A stretch of 28,402 bases of DNA from an uncultured Thiomonas sp. (GTDB lineage: Bacteria; Pseudomonadota; Gammaproteobacteria; Burkholderiales; Burkholderiaceae_C). Within the stretch, counting starts at the first letter, position 1. Each line of letters begins with the position of its first letter. Position numbers and translations under genes: made by a program. Of the stretch, positions 17,997 through 25,395 are shown in pieces. Where the stretch lies: positions 1-28,402 of the forward strand of contig CALBRU010000214.1 of assembly GCA_937927695.1 (NCBI GenBank), written 5' to 3'. Under the pieces are notes generated by a model. That model saw nothing but the letters and a program-made list of their open reading frames with translations, was not told the DNA's origin and made no database searches.

Positions 17997-19202
17997 TCAG
18001 TCTGACGCCACCACCCGCACCTGTTGCGCGGCGAGCTTGGCGTTGGCGCGCGCGGCGTCGGTCGATTCGGCGCGGGCCAGCGCCACGCCCATGCGGCGCT
18101 TCACAAAACTCTCGGGTTTGCCGAACAGCCGCAGATCCGTTCCGGGTATGGCCAGCGCCGCCTCCACGCCCTCGAAGCGCACGCCGCGCGCCTCGACTCC
18201 GCCGTAGATCACCGCGCTGGCGCCCGCGGTCTTGAGCGACGGGTCCACTGGCAGGCCAAGTATGGCGCGGGCGTGCAACTCGAACTCGCTCTGCCACTGG
18301 GTGATAAGGGTGACGAGCCCGGTGTCGTGCGGGCGCGGGCTGACCTCGCTGAACCAGACCTGCTCGCCCTTGACGAACAGTTCCACGCCAAAAATGCCGC
18401 GCCCGCCCAGCGCCTCGGTGATGCGTCGCGCCATGTCGCGGCTGCGCGCAAGCGCCACCGGGCTCATGGGGTGCGGCTGCCAGCTTTCCACATAGTCGCC
18501 AGCCACTTGCACATGGCCGATGGGTTCGCAGAAGTCGGTGCGCACGGCGCCGTCGGCGCCCACGCTGCGCACCGTGAGCTGGGTGATTTCATAGTCGAAG
18601 TCGATGAAGCCCTCGACGATCACGCGGCTCTGCGCCACGCGCCCGCCCGACATCGCCGCCTCCCAGGCGGGGCGCACGTCTGCGGGCCCGTCGAGTTTGC
18701 TCTGCCCCTTGCCCGAAGAACTCATCACCGGCTTGACCACGCAGGGATAGCCGATGCCGCCGTCGATCGCGGCCTGCAGTTGCTCCAGCGAATCGGCGAA
18801 GTCATAGGGCGATGTGGCCAGACCCAGCTCTTCGGCGGCCAGGCGGCGGATGCCCTCGCGGTTCATGGTCAGCCGCGCGGCGCGGGCTGTGGGAATGACG
18901 GTGACCACACCGGCAGCCTCCAGCTCTTCGAGCACCGGCGTGGCGATGGCCTCGATTTCCGGCACCACCAGATGCGGCTTTTCCTGCAGGATGAGGGCGC
19001 GCAAGGCCTCGGGATCGGTCATTTGAATCGTGCGGGCATGGTGCGCTACCTGCTGCCCCGGCGCGTGGTCATAGCGGTCCACCGCAATGGTTTCCACGCC
19101 CAGGCGCTGCAGCGCGATGAGCACTTCCTTGCCCAGTTCGCCCGCGCCGAGCAGCATCACGCGGGTGGCTGAAGGGGAAAGCGGGGTGCCAAGGGTCGTC
19201 AT
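17997..19202 (-). CDS. purT: Formate-dependent phosphoribosylglycinamide formyltransferase PurT
   Basis: PurT is an ATP-grasp enzyme that formylates GAR using formate and ATP in purine synthesis, an alternative to the folate-dependent PurN. The 401-residue product shows the N-terminal nucleotide fold (MLLGAGELGKEV, then AVDRYDHAPGQQVAH), VVPEIEAIAT, the ATP-grasp motifs VVKPVMSSSGKGQS and EGFIDFDYEIT, and the catalytic C-terminal block FSEVSPRPHDTGLVTL. E. coli PurT is 392 residues. The start at 19202 is set by a strong GGAGG eight bases upstream; a longer frame from 19241 would override it. It lies 16 bases downstream of the DUF1345 gene on the same strand and is probably cotranscribed with it. 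Confidence 0.97.
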   Translation of the reverse strand: MTTLGTPLSPSATRVMLLGAGELGKEVLIALQRLGVETIAVDRYDHAPGQQVAHHARTIQMTDPEALRALILQEKPHLVVPEIEAIATPVLEELEAAGVVTVIPTARAARLTMNREGIRRLAAEELGLATSPYDFADSLEQLQAAIDGGIGYPCVVKPVMSSSGKGQSKLDGPADVRPAWEAAMSGGRVAQSRVIVEGFIDFDYEITQLTVRSVGADGAVRTDFCEPIGHVQVAGDYVESWQPHPMSPVALARSRDMARRITEALGGRGIFGVELFVKGEQVWFSEVSPRPHDTGLVTLITQWQSEFELHARAILGLPVDPSLKTAGASAVIYGGVEARGVRFEGVEAALAIPGTDLRLFGKPESFVKRRMGVALARAESTDAARANAKLAAQQVRVVASD

Positions 19203-19218
19203 GTCAAAGCCTCCAGAT

Positions 19219-19866
19219 TTAGAAAGCGCCGGCCAGGGCATTGACCGTGAGCGCCAGAATCACCACATTGAAAAAGAATGCCGCCACGCTGTGCAGCAAC
19301 ACCAGATGGCGCACATGCCGCCCGGCGATGTTCACATCCGAGGTCTGGAAGGTCATGCTCAGCACCACGGAGAAATAGAGATAGTCCCAGTAATCGGGCA
19401 CCTGATTGTTGGGGAACATCAGCGCAGGCGTGCCCGCCGTGCGCGCGGTGTAGTCGCTATGGGCGTATTGCAGGGCGAAGATCACCGAAAAAAACAGCCA
19501 GGACAGCACGATGCTGCTCCCGGCCAGCGCCAGCGTGCCGGGGTGACCGCGCACCGCATGCAACTCCACCGACAACGCGGCGAACACCGCGCCCGATAGC
19601 ACCAGGCTGAACAGCAGCACCGTCCAGCGCCCTTCGGTCTCCAGCTCGGTGCGGCGTTTGAGGGTTTCGGTCGTGGCGTGTGCCATCATCCAGGCGGTGG
19701 TGACGAGAAACAGCAGCGCACTGGCATCAAACGCCCAGAGCAGCGCAATGGTGTGCGGCAAAGTGGCACTGAGCACCGACCACAGCACCACGCCCAGCGC
19801 AATGGCCGCGCTCAACCGGGGGCGGTGGCTGAGTGTGCGGTAGAGGGTGAGAAGCGGATTGCGCAT
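19219..19866 (-). CDS. DUF1345 integral membrane protein
   Basis: A 215-residue protein with about five membrane segments. Recognisable DUF1345 features are the short basic N-terminus with RPRLSAAIALGVV, the FDASALLFLVTTAWMM segment, HSDYTAR in the middle and the DYWDYLYFSVVLSMTFQTSDV block, followed by a final helix starting RHLVLLHS. The family is a group of inner-membrane proteins without an assigned function. The gene precedes purT with a 16-base gap, and the ribosome site of purT (GGAGG) lies just inside that gap, so cotranscription is likely. A functional link to purine synthesis is not implied. Confidence 0.9.
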   Translation of the reverse strand: MRNPLLTLYRTLSHRPRLSAAIALGVVLWSVLSATLPHTIALLWAFDASALLFLVTTAWMMAHATTETLKRRTELETEGRWTVLLFSLVLSGAVFAALSVELHAVRGHPGTLALAGSSIVLSWLFFSVIFALQYAHSDYTARTAGTPALMFPNNQVPDYWDYLYFSVVLSMTFQTSDVNIAGRHVRHLVLLHSVAAFFFNVVILALTVNALAGAF

Positions 19867-19926
19867 GGGGCATGAAGTGTAGGGTGAGTTCAGCGCGACA
19901 AACCCGGTGATGAATCCGTTGGGATC

Positions 19927-20096
19927 CTAGGAGCCTGTCGGACTTGAGGATCGCGGGCTGCAAAAGGGCGGTGCGGCGCCCTGCGGCAGCGGCTTTTTGC
20001 CCCATAGCTTCGGCTATGGGGCTGCAAATCCGCCGCCCCATGGCATCCCCACCGCCCTTTTTCGCCTTCCACGCCCCAAGCTCGACAGGCTCCTAG
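19927..20096. repeat. 170-bp near-palindromic element with terminal inverted repeats (MITE-like)
   Basis: CTAGGAGCCTGTCG (19927-19940) is the exact reverse complement of CGACAGGCTCCTAG (20083-20096). The arms continue to match imperfectly inward (for example AAAAGGGCGGTG on the left against CACCGCCCTTTTT on the right). They meet in a perfect central hairpin, CCCCATAGC (20000-20008), loop TTCG, GCTATGGGG (20013-20021). No coding frame is contained. If the outer CTAG on each side is a target duplication, the inverted repeat proper is GAGCCTGTCG and the pattern would fit an IS5-type YTAR target. This is inference. The element lies between divergent DUF1345 and argB genes and ends 56 bases before argB. 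Confidence 0.75.
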
Positions 20097-20152
20097 AATT
20101 GCGCACCGCAACATCGCCCCCGCCTATCTCCCTTTCACGACCAAGGTTCGCC

Positions 20153-21067
20153 ATGACCGCCGACACGTCCACCGACTTCCCCGATCTGTCGCATATCGCC
20201 CCGCGCGAAAAAGCCGAAATCCTCGCCCAGGCCCTGCCCTATATCCGCAAATTTCACGGCAAGACCCTGGTCATCAAATACGGCGGCAACGCCATGACCG
20301 ACCCGGCGCTGCAGCAAGACTTTGCCGAAGACGTAGTGCTGCTCAAGCTCGTCGGCATGAACCCCGTGGTGGTGCACGGCGGCGGGCCGCAGATCGACGA
20401 GGCGTTGAACCGCGTGGGCAAGAAAGGCATCTTCGTGCAGGGTATGCGCGTGACCGACGACGAAACCATGGAAGTGGTGGAATGGGTGCTCGCCGGTCAG
20501 GTGCAGCAAGACATCGTCGGCCTGATCAACCACGCCGGCGGCAAGGCGGTGGGACTGACCGGGCGAGACGGCGGCTTGATTCGCGCGCGCAAACTGCGCA
20601 TGCGCGACCGCGAGAATCCCGACACCGAGATCGACGTCGGCCAGGTGGGTGAAGTGGCCGCCATCGACCCTTCGGTGGTCAAGGCGCTGCAGGACGATCA
20701 GTTCATTCCGGTCATCTCGCCCATCGGCTTCGGCGAGGACAACGCCTCGTTCAATATCAACGCCGACGTGGTGGCGGGCAAGCTGGCCGAAGTGCTACGC
20801 GCCGAAAAACTGCTGCTCCTCACCAATATTCCCGGGGTGATGAACAAGAAGGGCGAACTGCTCACCGATCTCACCGCGCATGAAATCGACGACATGTTCG
20901 CCGACGGCACCATTTCCGGCGGCATGCTGCCAAAAATCTCGTCCGCGCTGGAAGCCGCCAAATCCGGCGTCAACACCGTGCACATTGTCGATGGCCGCAT
21001 TCCGCACGCCATCCTGCTGGAAGTGCTGACCGAGCAGGCCTTCGGCACCATGATCCGCTCTCATTGA
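20153..21067 (+). CDS. argB: Acetylglutamate kinase ArgB
   Basis: ArgB phosphorylates N-acetyl-L-glutamate, the second step of arginine synthesis. The 304-residue product carries the amino-acid-kinase motifs in order: VIKYGGNAM, VVVHGGGPQID, TGRDGGLIRARK, NINADVVAGKLAEVL, LLLLTNIPGVM and DGRIPHAILLEVL. The helical N-terminal extension before the kinase core (PREKAEILAQALPYI) is the element that lets hexameric, arginine-inhibited ArgB enzymes assemble, so feedback inhibition is likely. The ATG at 20153 is chosen; upstream in-frame starts run into the palindromic repeat. The gene stands alone, with a terminator 66 bases after its stop. Confidence 0.97.
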   Translation: MTADTSTDFPDLSHIAPREKAEILAQALPYIRKFHGKTLVIKYGGNAMTDPALQQDFAEDVVLLKLVGMNPVVVHGGGPQIDEALNRVGKKGIFVQGMRVTDDETMEVVEWVLAGQVQQDIVGLINHAGGKAVGLTGRDGGLIRARKLRMRDRENPDTEIDVGQVGEVAAIDPSVVKALQDDQFIPVISPIGFGEDNASFNINADVVAGKLAEVLRAEKLLLLTNIPGVMNKKGELLTDLTAHEIDDMFADGTISGGMLPKISSALEAAKSGVNTVHIVDGRIPHAILLEVLTEQAFGTMIRSH

Positions 21068-21133
21068 CCCTCCCGGCGCGCAGGGCAAGAACCGGCGCAA
21101 GATCAGCCTGCCGAGAATCTCAACCGCACCAGG

Positions 21134-21160
21134 AAAAGCCGCATTTTTTGCGGCTTTTTT
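21134..21160 (+). terminator. Terminator downstream of argB
   Basis: AAAAGCCGCA (21134-21143) pairs with TGCGGCTTTT (21149-21158) around a five-T loop, and the T run continues past the stem. The symmetrical A and T flanks mean it could work in both directions. Confidence 0.9.
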
Positions 21161-21183
21161 GTTTTTCGACGCTGAGCAGTGAG

Positions 21184-21195
21184 TGAATTGATCAA
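21184..21195. promoter_or_regulatory. 12-bp perfect palindrome upstream of the osmolyte transporter operon
   Basis: AATTGATCAATT at 21184-21195 is fully self-complementary and lies about 80 bases upstream of the predicted -35 element. It could be a regulator site, but no regulator is assigned; chance occurrence in AT-rich DNA is possible. Confidence 0.3.
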
Positions 21196-21273
21196 TTTAG
21201 GCACATCTTCCTGGCATTGCGGGCATTTTGGTAAATTGTCCCAATCATGCTCCATTATTTGGATGATAATTTA

Positions 21274-21302
21274 TTGATTAATTCGCAATAATAATATATA
21301 AT
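21274..21302 (+). promoter_or_regulatory. Sigma-70 promoter of the ABC transporter operon
   Basis: TTGATT (21274-21279), a 17-base spacer and a perfect TATAAT (21297-21302) lie in a strongly AT-rich stretch. Initiation near 21309 would leave a leader of about 24 bases before the ATG at 21333. No strong ribosome site precedes that ATG. Confidence 0.65.
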
Positions 21303-21332
21303 ATATATTATTTTATAGGTAAAATCATAAAG

Positions 21333-22649
21333 ATGACAGATAATCCACAAACCCATCCTAAAATAAGCATTCAATCCGTCAGTAAAATATTTGGCAAACC
21401 TGCCAATAAGGCCATCGATCTTCTGAAAAATGGCCTTGGAAAATCCAAAGTCCAGGCGGAAACTGGGGTGGTTGTGGGTGTTCACGATGTCAGCCTGGAT
21501 ATCTATCCCGGTGAAATTTTCGTGATCATGGGATTATCTGGAAGTGGAAAATCCACCCTGCTGCGTCTGATCAATCGCCTGCAAGACCCGACGATCGGCA
21601 AGATTCTGGTGGATGGCGAAGATGCCACTGCCATGAACGCGAAGGCCCTGCGCGCACTGCGGCGCCAAAAGTTCGGCATGGTGTTCCAGAGCTTCGCCTT
21701 GCTGCCACATCGCACGGTGCTGGGTAATGTGGAGTTTGGCCTCGAAATCCAGGGCATGTCCAAGACGCAGCGCCAGGAGCGCGCCATGCAGGTCATCGAG
21801 ACCGTCGGCCTGAAAAACTACGAAAACCGCTACGCCTCGGAGTTGTCCGGGGGCATGCAACAGCGCGTTGGCCTGGCGCGCGCGCTGGCGGCCGATCCAG
21901 AAATTCTGCTGATGGACGAGGCGTTCAGTGCGCTCGATCCGTTAATTCGCAGCCAGTTGCAGGATGATTTGCTCGAAATCCAGGAGCGGCTGGGCAAGAC
22001 GATTGTGTTCGTGTCGCACGATCTGGACGAGGCCATCAAGATCGGCACGCGCATTGCCATCCTTCGGGACGGTCGACTGATCCAGATCGGCACGCCGCAG
22101 CAAATCCTGTCTGCGCCCGCAGACGATTACGTTTCGGCCTTCGTCGAAGGGGCCGACCGTACCAAGGTGCTCACCGCCGAGCAGATCATGCAGCCGTTGC
22201 GCGTGGCGGCGAACATCCGCGATTCGGCGCGCACCGTGTTGCGCAAGATGGAACGCAGCGGGTTCAGCGGACTCATCGTGATCGATAGCGCGCGCAACCT
22301 CAAGGGCTTCATCGAACTCGCCGATGTCACCGCCCAGCGCGACGCCGAACGCATCAGCTTGGCGCAGGTGCGCCCCCTGCCCACCGCGACGCCCGACGCC
22401 AAGCTGGCCGATCTGATCCAGCGCGTCAACACCGAAGGCTCTCCGCTGTGCATTGTCGATCCACGCAACCGTGTGATCGGCGTGGTGGACAAGAGCAGCC
22501 TGATCGCGGCGTTGGCCCAAGGCGATCTGAACACGGACAATGCCGCCGCCCCTGCGGCAGACACCGCCGCGCCAACGGCGCAACCCGCCATCGATTCCGT
22601 TGCACCCGCTTTCGACACCCAGGAGATCGACCATGCCCCGCAAACCTGA
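21333..22649 (+). CDS. proV: Glycine betaine/proline-type ABC transporter ATP-binding protein (ProV/OpuAA-like, with CBS domains)
   Basis: A 438-residue cytoplasmic ATPase that powers compatible-solute import. The ProV-type N-terminal extension (SVSKIFGKPANKAIDLLKNG) precedes Walker A GLSGSGKS (67-74), Q-loop FQSFALLPH, signature LSGGMQQRVGLARAL, Walker B ILLMDEAFSALDP and H-loop VSHDLDEA. Two CBS domains (about 285-400), which in this class sense ionic strength or nucleotides, follow, with VIDSARNLKGFIEL and VDPRNRVIGVVDKSSL. An Ala/Pro/Thr-rich tail ends the protein. It overlaps the next gene by 17 bases. The first 200 bases are notably AT-richer than the rest. The substrate (glycine betaine, proline betaine or a related quaternary amine) is inferred from the family. 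Confidence 0.93.
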   Translation: MTDNPQTHPKISIQSVSKIFGKPANKAIDLLKNGLGKSKVQAETGVVVGVHDVSLDIYPGEIFVIMGLSGSGKSTLLRLINRLQDPTIGKILVDGEDATAMNAKALRALRRQKFGMVFQSFALLPHRTVLGNVEFGLEIQGMSKTQRQERAMQVIETVGLKNYENRYASELSGGMQQRVGLARALAADPEILLMDEAFSALDPLIRSQLQDDLLEIQERLGKTIVFVSHDLDEAIKIGTRIAILRDGRLIQIGTPQQILSAPADDYVSAFVEGADRTKVLTAEQIMQPLRVAANIRDSARTVLRKMERSGFSGLIVIDSARNLKGFIELADVTAQRDAERISLAQVRPLPTATPDAKLADLIQRVNTEGSPLCIVDPRNRVIGVVDKSSLIAALAQGDLNTDNAAAPAADTAAPTAQPAIDSVAPAFDTQEIDHAPQT

Positions 22650-23514
22650 CACTTCGGCCACGCAGCTGCCCAACCTGTCACGTCGCCGCGCTACCCAGCT
22701 TGCGGCGGGCAGTTTGCTGCTGCCCTGGGCCGTGGCGCAGGCCGCACCTTCACCCATCCGCCTGGGCTATGTGAAGGCGTGGCCGGAGAGCGACATCCCT
22801 TCCAATCTGGTCGCCGCCTACGTGCGCCAGCGCTTTGGCATTCCGGTCGAGCTAGTTTCCAGCGACCCCGGGCCGATGTGGGAGGCCGTGGCCAGCGGCC
22901 ACACCGATCTCACCCTCACCGTCTGGCTGCCCGGCACCAGCGAGGTGTACTACCACAAGCTGCGCAACAAGCTGGTGCATCTGGGCGCTTATTACCAAGG
23001 CACCCGCCTTGGTCTGACCGTGCCCGACTATGTGCCGGTCAAGACCATTGCGCAGTTGCAGTCGCATCACGCGCAATTTCACGACAAGATTTACGGCGTC
23101 GAATCCGGATCGGTCGTCAACATGATGGCCAACAAGGCCATCAAGACTTACCACCTCGCGCCGATGGAACTCGTCTCCAGTTCGACCGCAGCGATGACGG
23201 TCCAGCTCAAGCGCGCCATAGCCCGCAAGGACTGGATCGTCGTCACCGGCTGGCAGCCGCTGTGGATCTGGGCTGATTTCAAACTGCATTTCCTCGACGA
23301 TCCCGAGGACGTGTTCGGCGGCGTGGGCCATATGGACACGGTGATCAACCCGCAACTGCAGCGCCGCGCGCCGCAGGTCGTCGACTGGTTGCGCACCTTC
23401 CACCTGCCACAGGCCGAACTGGCCAGCATGCTGCTGCAACTCTCCAACGGCCAATCGGCGGAGCAGATCGCCGAGCAATGGCTGGCTCGCCAGCCTGAGA
23501 GCCGGGCAGCCTGA
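22633..23514 (+). CDS. Glycine betaine-type ABC transporter substrate-binding protein 1 (OpuAC/ProX-like)
   Basis: A 293-residue exported binding protein. The N-terminus has a twin-arginine-like SRRRATQLA at residues 16-24, a hydrophobic stretch and a probable cut after AQA (37), suggesting Tat export to the periplasm. The mature domain follows the OpuAC fold: GYVKAWPESD, SSDPGPMWEAVASG, LTVWLPGTSEVYY, LGAYYQGTRLGLTVP and VVTGWQPLWIWA, where aromatic residues in these blocks form the quaternary-ammonium cage in the family. AGGAG seven bases before the ATG at 22633 fixes the start inside the ATPase gene. Compared with the second binding protein of this operon it differs at the ligand-facing blocks, so the two may prefer different solutes. 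Confidence 0.9.
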   Translation: MPRKPDTSATQLPNLSRRRATQLAAGSLLLPWAVAQAAPSPIRLGYVKAWPESDIPSNLVAAYVRQRFGIPVELVSSDPGPMWEAVASGHTDLTLTVWLPGTSEVYYHKLRNKLVHLGAYYQGTRLGLTVPDYVPVKTIAQLQSHHAQFHDKIYGVESGSVVNMMANKAIKTYHLAPMELVSSSTAAMTVQLKRAIARKDWIVVTGWQPLWIWADFKLHFLDDPEDVFGGVGHMDTVINPQLQRRAPQVVDWLRTFHLPQAELASMLLQLSNGQSAEQIAEQWLARQPESRAA

Positions 23515-23609
23515 TCTCGGCTCATCTTCCCGGCGCGGCTGTTGGCAGACCACTGCCCAGCTGACAGGCGCAGCTTTGCCCTGTGCGGCACTTTCAAGGA
23601 GAACTCTTG

Positions 23610-24470
23610 ATGACATTTGGACAACCGATTCCCATTGGCGACTGGGTCAGCAACGGCGTCAACAACCTGACCGACCGTTACGCGGCCGCCTTCGACTCCA
23701 TCACCCACGCTGTCCACTTTCTCATCTCCGGACTGCAGACCGGACTGGCCTGGATACCCGTGCCGGTCTTCATCGCGCTGGTGGCCGTACTCGCTCTGGC
23801 GGCCATGGGATGGAAACGTCCGGGCGGCTGGTCTCTGGCGATCTTCAGCGTTCTGGGTCTGGGTCTGGTGTGGAACCTCGGCTACTGGGACGATCTGATC
23901 AAGACCCTGGCGCTGGTGCTGGCCGCCGAGGTGCTGGTCATCCTCATCGGCGTGCCCACCGGCATTCTGAGCGCCAAAAGCCGGCTGCTTGAAAAGACGC
24001 TGCGGCCCGTGCTCGACATCATGCAGACCATGCCGGCCTTCGTGTACCTGGTACCTGCCGTCATCTTCTTCGGTCTGGGGCTGGTGCCCGGGGTGATCTC
24101 CACCACCATCTTCGCGCTGCCGCCCCTCATCCGCCTGACCACGCTGGGCATCCGCCAGGTGCCGCATGAACTGGTCGAAGCCACGCAGTCTTTCGGCGCC
24201 ACCTGGTGGCAACTCCTCACCAAGGTCCAGATTCCATCGGCCCTGCCGTCCATCATGGCCGGGGTCAATCAAAGCATCATGCTCGGCCTGTCGATGGTGG
24301 TCATCTCCGCGATGATCGGTGCCGGTGGCCTGGGCAATGTGGTGCTCGAAGGCATCACGCAACTCGATGTCGGCAAAGGTTTTGTCGGCGGCCTGTGCGT
24401 GGTGATTCTGGCGATCATTCTCGATCGCCTGACCCAGTCCCTGGGTCGTCTCAACAAGGAGAAACACTAA
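23610..24470 (+). CDS. proW: Glycine betaine-type ABC transporter permease (ProW/OpuAB-like)
   Basis: A 286-residue inner-membrane permease with about six to seven membrane segments. The BPD-type permease core is clear: MQTMPAFVYLVPAVIFFGLG, then LPPLIRLTTLGIRQVP, the EAA coupling loop as ELVEATQSFGATWWQLLTKV and MVVISAMIGAGGLGNVV. AAGGAGA seven bases upstream decides the ATG at 23610 over an in-frame upstream start. A 95-base gap separates it from binding protein 1, larger than the other junctions in the operon. Its stop overlaps the next start in a TAATG arrangement, so binding protein 2 is translationally coupled to the permease. Confidence 0.93.
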   Translation: MTFGQPIPIGDWVSNGVNNLTDRYAAAFDSITHAVHFLISGLQTGLAWIPVPVFIALVAVLALAAMGWKRPGGWSLAIFSVLGLGLVWNLGYWDDLIKTLALVLAAEVLVILIGVPTGILSAKSRLLEKTLRPVLDIMQTMPAFVYLVPAVIFFGLGLVPGVISTTIFALPPLIRLTTLGIRQVPHELVEATQSFGATWWQLLTKVQIPSALPSIMAGVNQSIMLGLSMVVISAMIGAGGLGNVVLEGITQLDVGKGFVGGLCVVILAIILDRLTQSLGRLNKEKH

Positions 24471-25330
24471 TGCAACGACGTCAATTCCTCTCACTCGGCG
24501 CCGTGGCGGCCGCCACGGCCGTCACCGGCATGCCCGCTTTCGCCGCCGACAAGGCTCCGGTCAGCATGACCTATGTCGCCTCTTGGCCGAGCAGCAACAT
24601 CACCACCCACATCGCGGTGCGCATCATTCAGGAAAAGCTGGGCTACCCCACCCATCTGACCTCGACCGATGCCGGGCCGATGTGGGCTGCTGTCGCCTCA
24701 GGCCGTGCCGACGCCATGCTCACCGCCTGGCTGCCCACCACCCATCAGGTGTATTGGGACAAGTACAAAAAAGACGTGGTCGATCTGGGCGCCATCACCG
24801 AAGGCACCTGGCTGGGCCTGGCCGTGCCGAAGTATGCGCCCATCAACACCATCGCCGAACTCGAAGCTCATCATGCCCAGTTCAAGAACCGCATCACGGG
24901 CATCGAGGCCGGAGCGGGCATCATGCTGAGCACGAAGAAAGCGATCAAGGCCTACGACCTCAAGAACATGGAACTGCTGACCAGCTCGACCGCGGCCATG
25001 CAGGCCCAGCTCAAGCGTGCGGTAGAGCGCAAGGACTGGATCGTTGTCACCGCCTGGAAGCCACTGGGCATCTGGGCACAGTTCCCGCTCAAGACGCTGG
25101 AAGACCCGAAGCACATTTACGGCGTGAGCGGCCATATCGACGCCATCATCAACCCCAAGCTGGAAAAGAGCGCGCCCCGCGTGGTGCAGTTCCTGCGCGA
25201 CTTCAAGCTGCCGCTGGACGACATTCAGGCCATGATGGTCGAACTCAATGGCGGCAAGAGCATGCCCGAAGTGACCGCCCAGTGGATCAGCGCACATCAG
25301 GCCCAGGTCGACGGCTGGACCAAAGCCTGA
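24470..25330 (+). CDS. Glycine betaine-type ABC transporter substrate-binding protein 2 (OpuAC/ProX-like)
   Basis: A 286-residue periplasmic binding protein with a canonical Tat signal (MQRRQFLSLG, then a hydrophobic stretch and AFA near residue 25). The mature part is close to OpuAC-type glycine-betaine binders: YVASWPSSN, STDAGPMWAAVASG, LTAWLPTTHQVYWDKYKKDVVDLGA, GIEAGAGIM and VVTAWKPLGIWA. It is clearly homologous to binding protein 1 of the same operon, yet differs in cage-lining blocks (AWLPTT against VWLPGT; LGAITEG against LGAYYQG). ATG overlaps the permease stop by one base. AAGGAGAAA nine bases upstream is the ribosome site. A terminator follows 38 bases after the stop, closing the operon. 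Confidence 0.92.
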   Translation: MQRRQFLSLGAVAAATAVTGMPAFAADKAPVSMTYVASWPSSNITTHIAVRIIQEKLGYPTHLTSTDAGPMWAAVASGRADAMLTAWLPTTHQVYWDKYKKDVVDLGAITEGTWLGLAVPKYAPINTIAELEAHHAQFKNRITGIEAGAGIMLSTKKAIKAYDLKNMELLTSSTAAMQAQLKRAVERKDWIVVTAWKPLGIWAQFPLKTLEDPKHIYGVSGHIDAIINPKLEKSAPRVVQFLRDFKLPLDDIQAMMVELNGGKSMPEVTAQWISAHQAQVDGWTKA

Positions 25331-25368
25331 CCGGAGCCAACGGTCCCTTCGGATCGGTTCCAATGCAT

Positions 25369-25395
25369 ACCGCCGCGCCACTGCGGCGGTTTTTT
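25369..25395 (+). terminator. Terminator of the osmolyte transporter operon
   Basis: ACCGCCGC (25369-25376) pairs perfectly with GCGGCGGT (25383-25390) over a six-base loop, followed by a run of T to 25395. Confidence 0.92.

Noticed and set aside
19997..20152. N-terminal extension of ArgB through the palindromic repeat
   Set aside because: The extra 52 residues are encoded by the repeat element, unlike any ArgB, and the ATG at 20153 gives the normal start.
23543..23558. GGCAG-ACCA-CTGCC hairpin between binding protein 1 and the permease gene
   Set aside because: Five pairs only and no T run; a processing or attenuation role is possible but cannot be supported from sequence.
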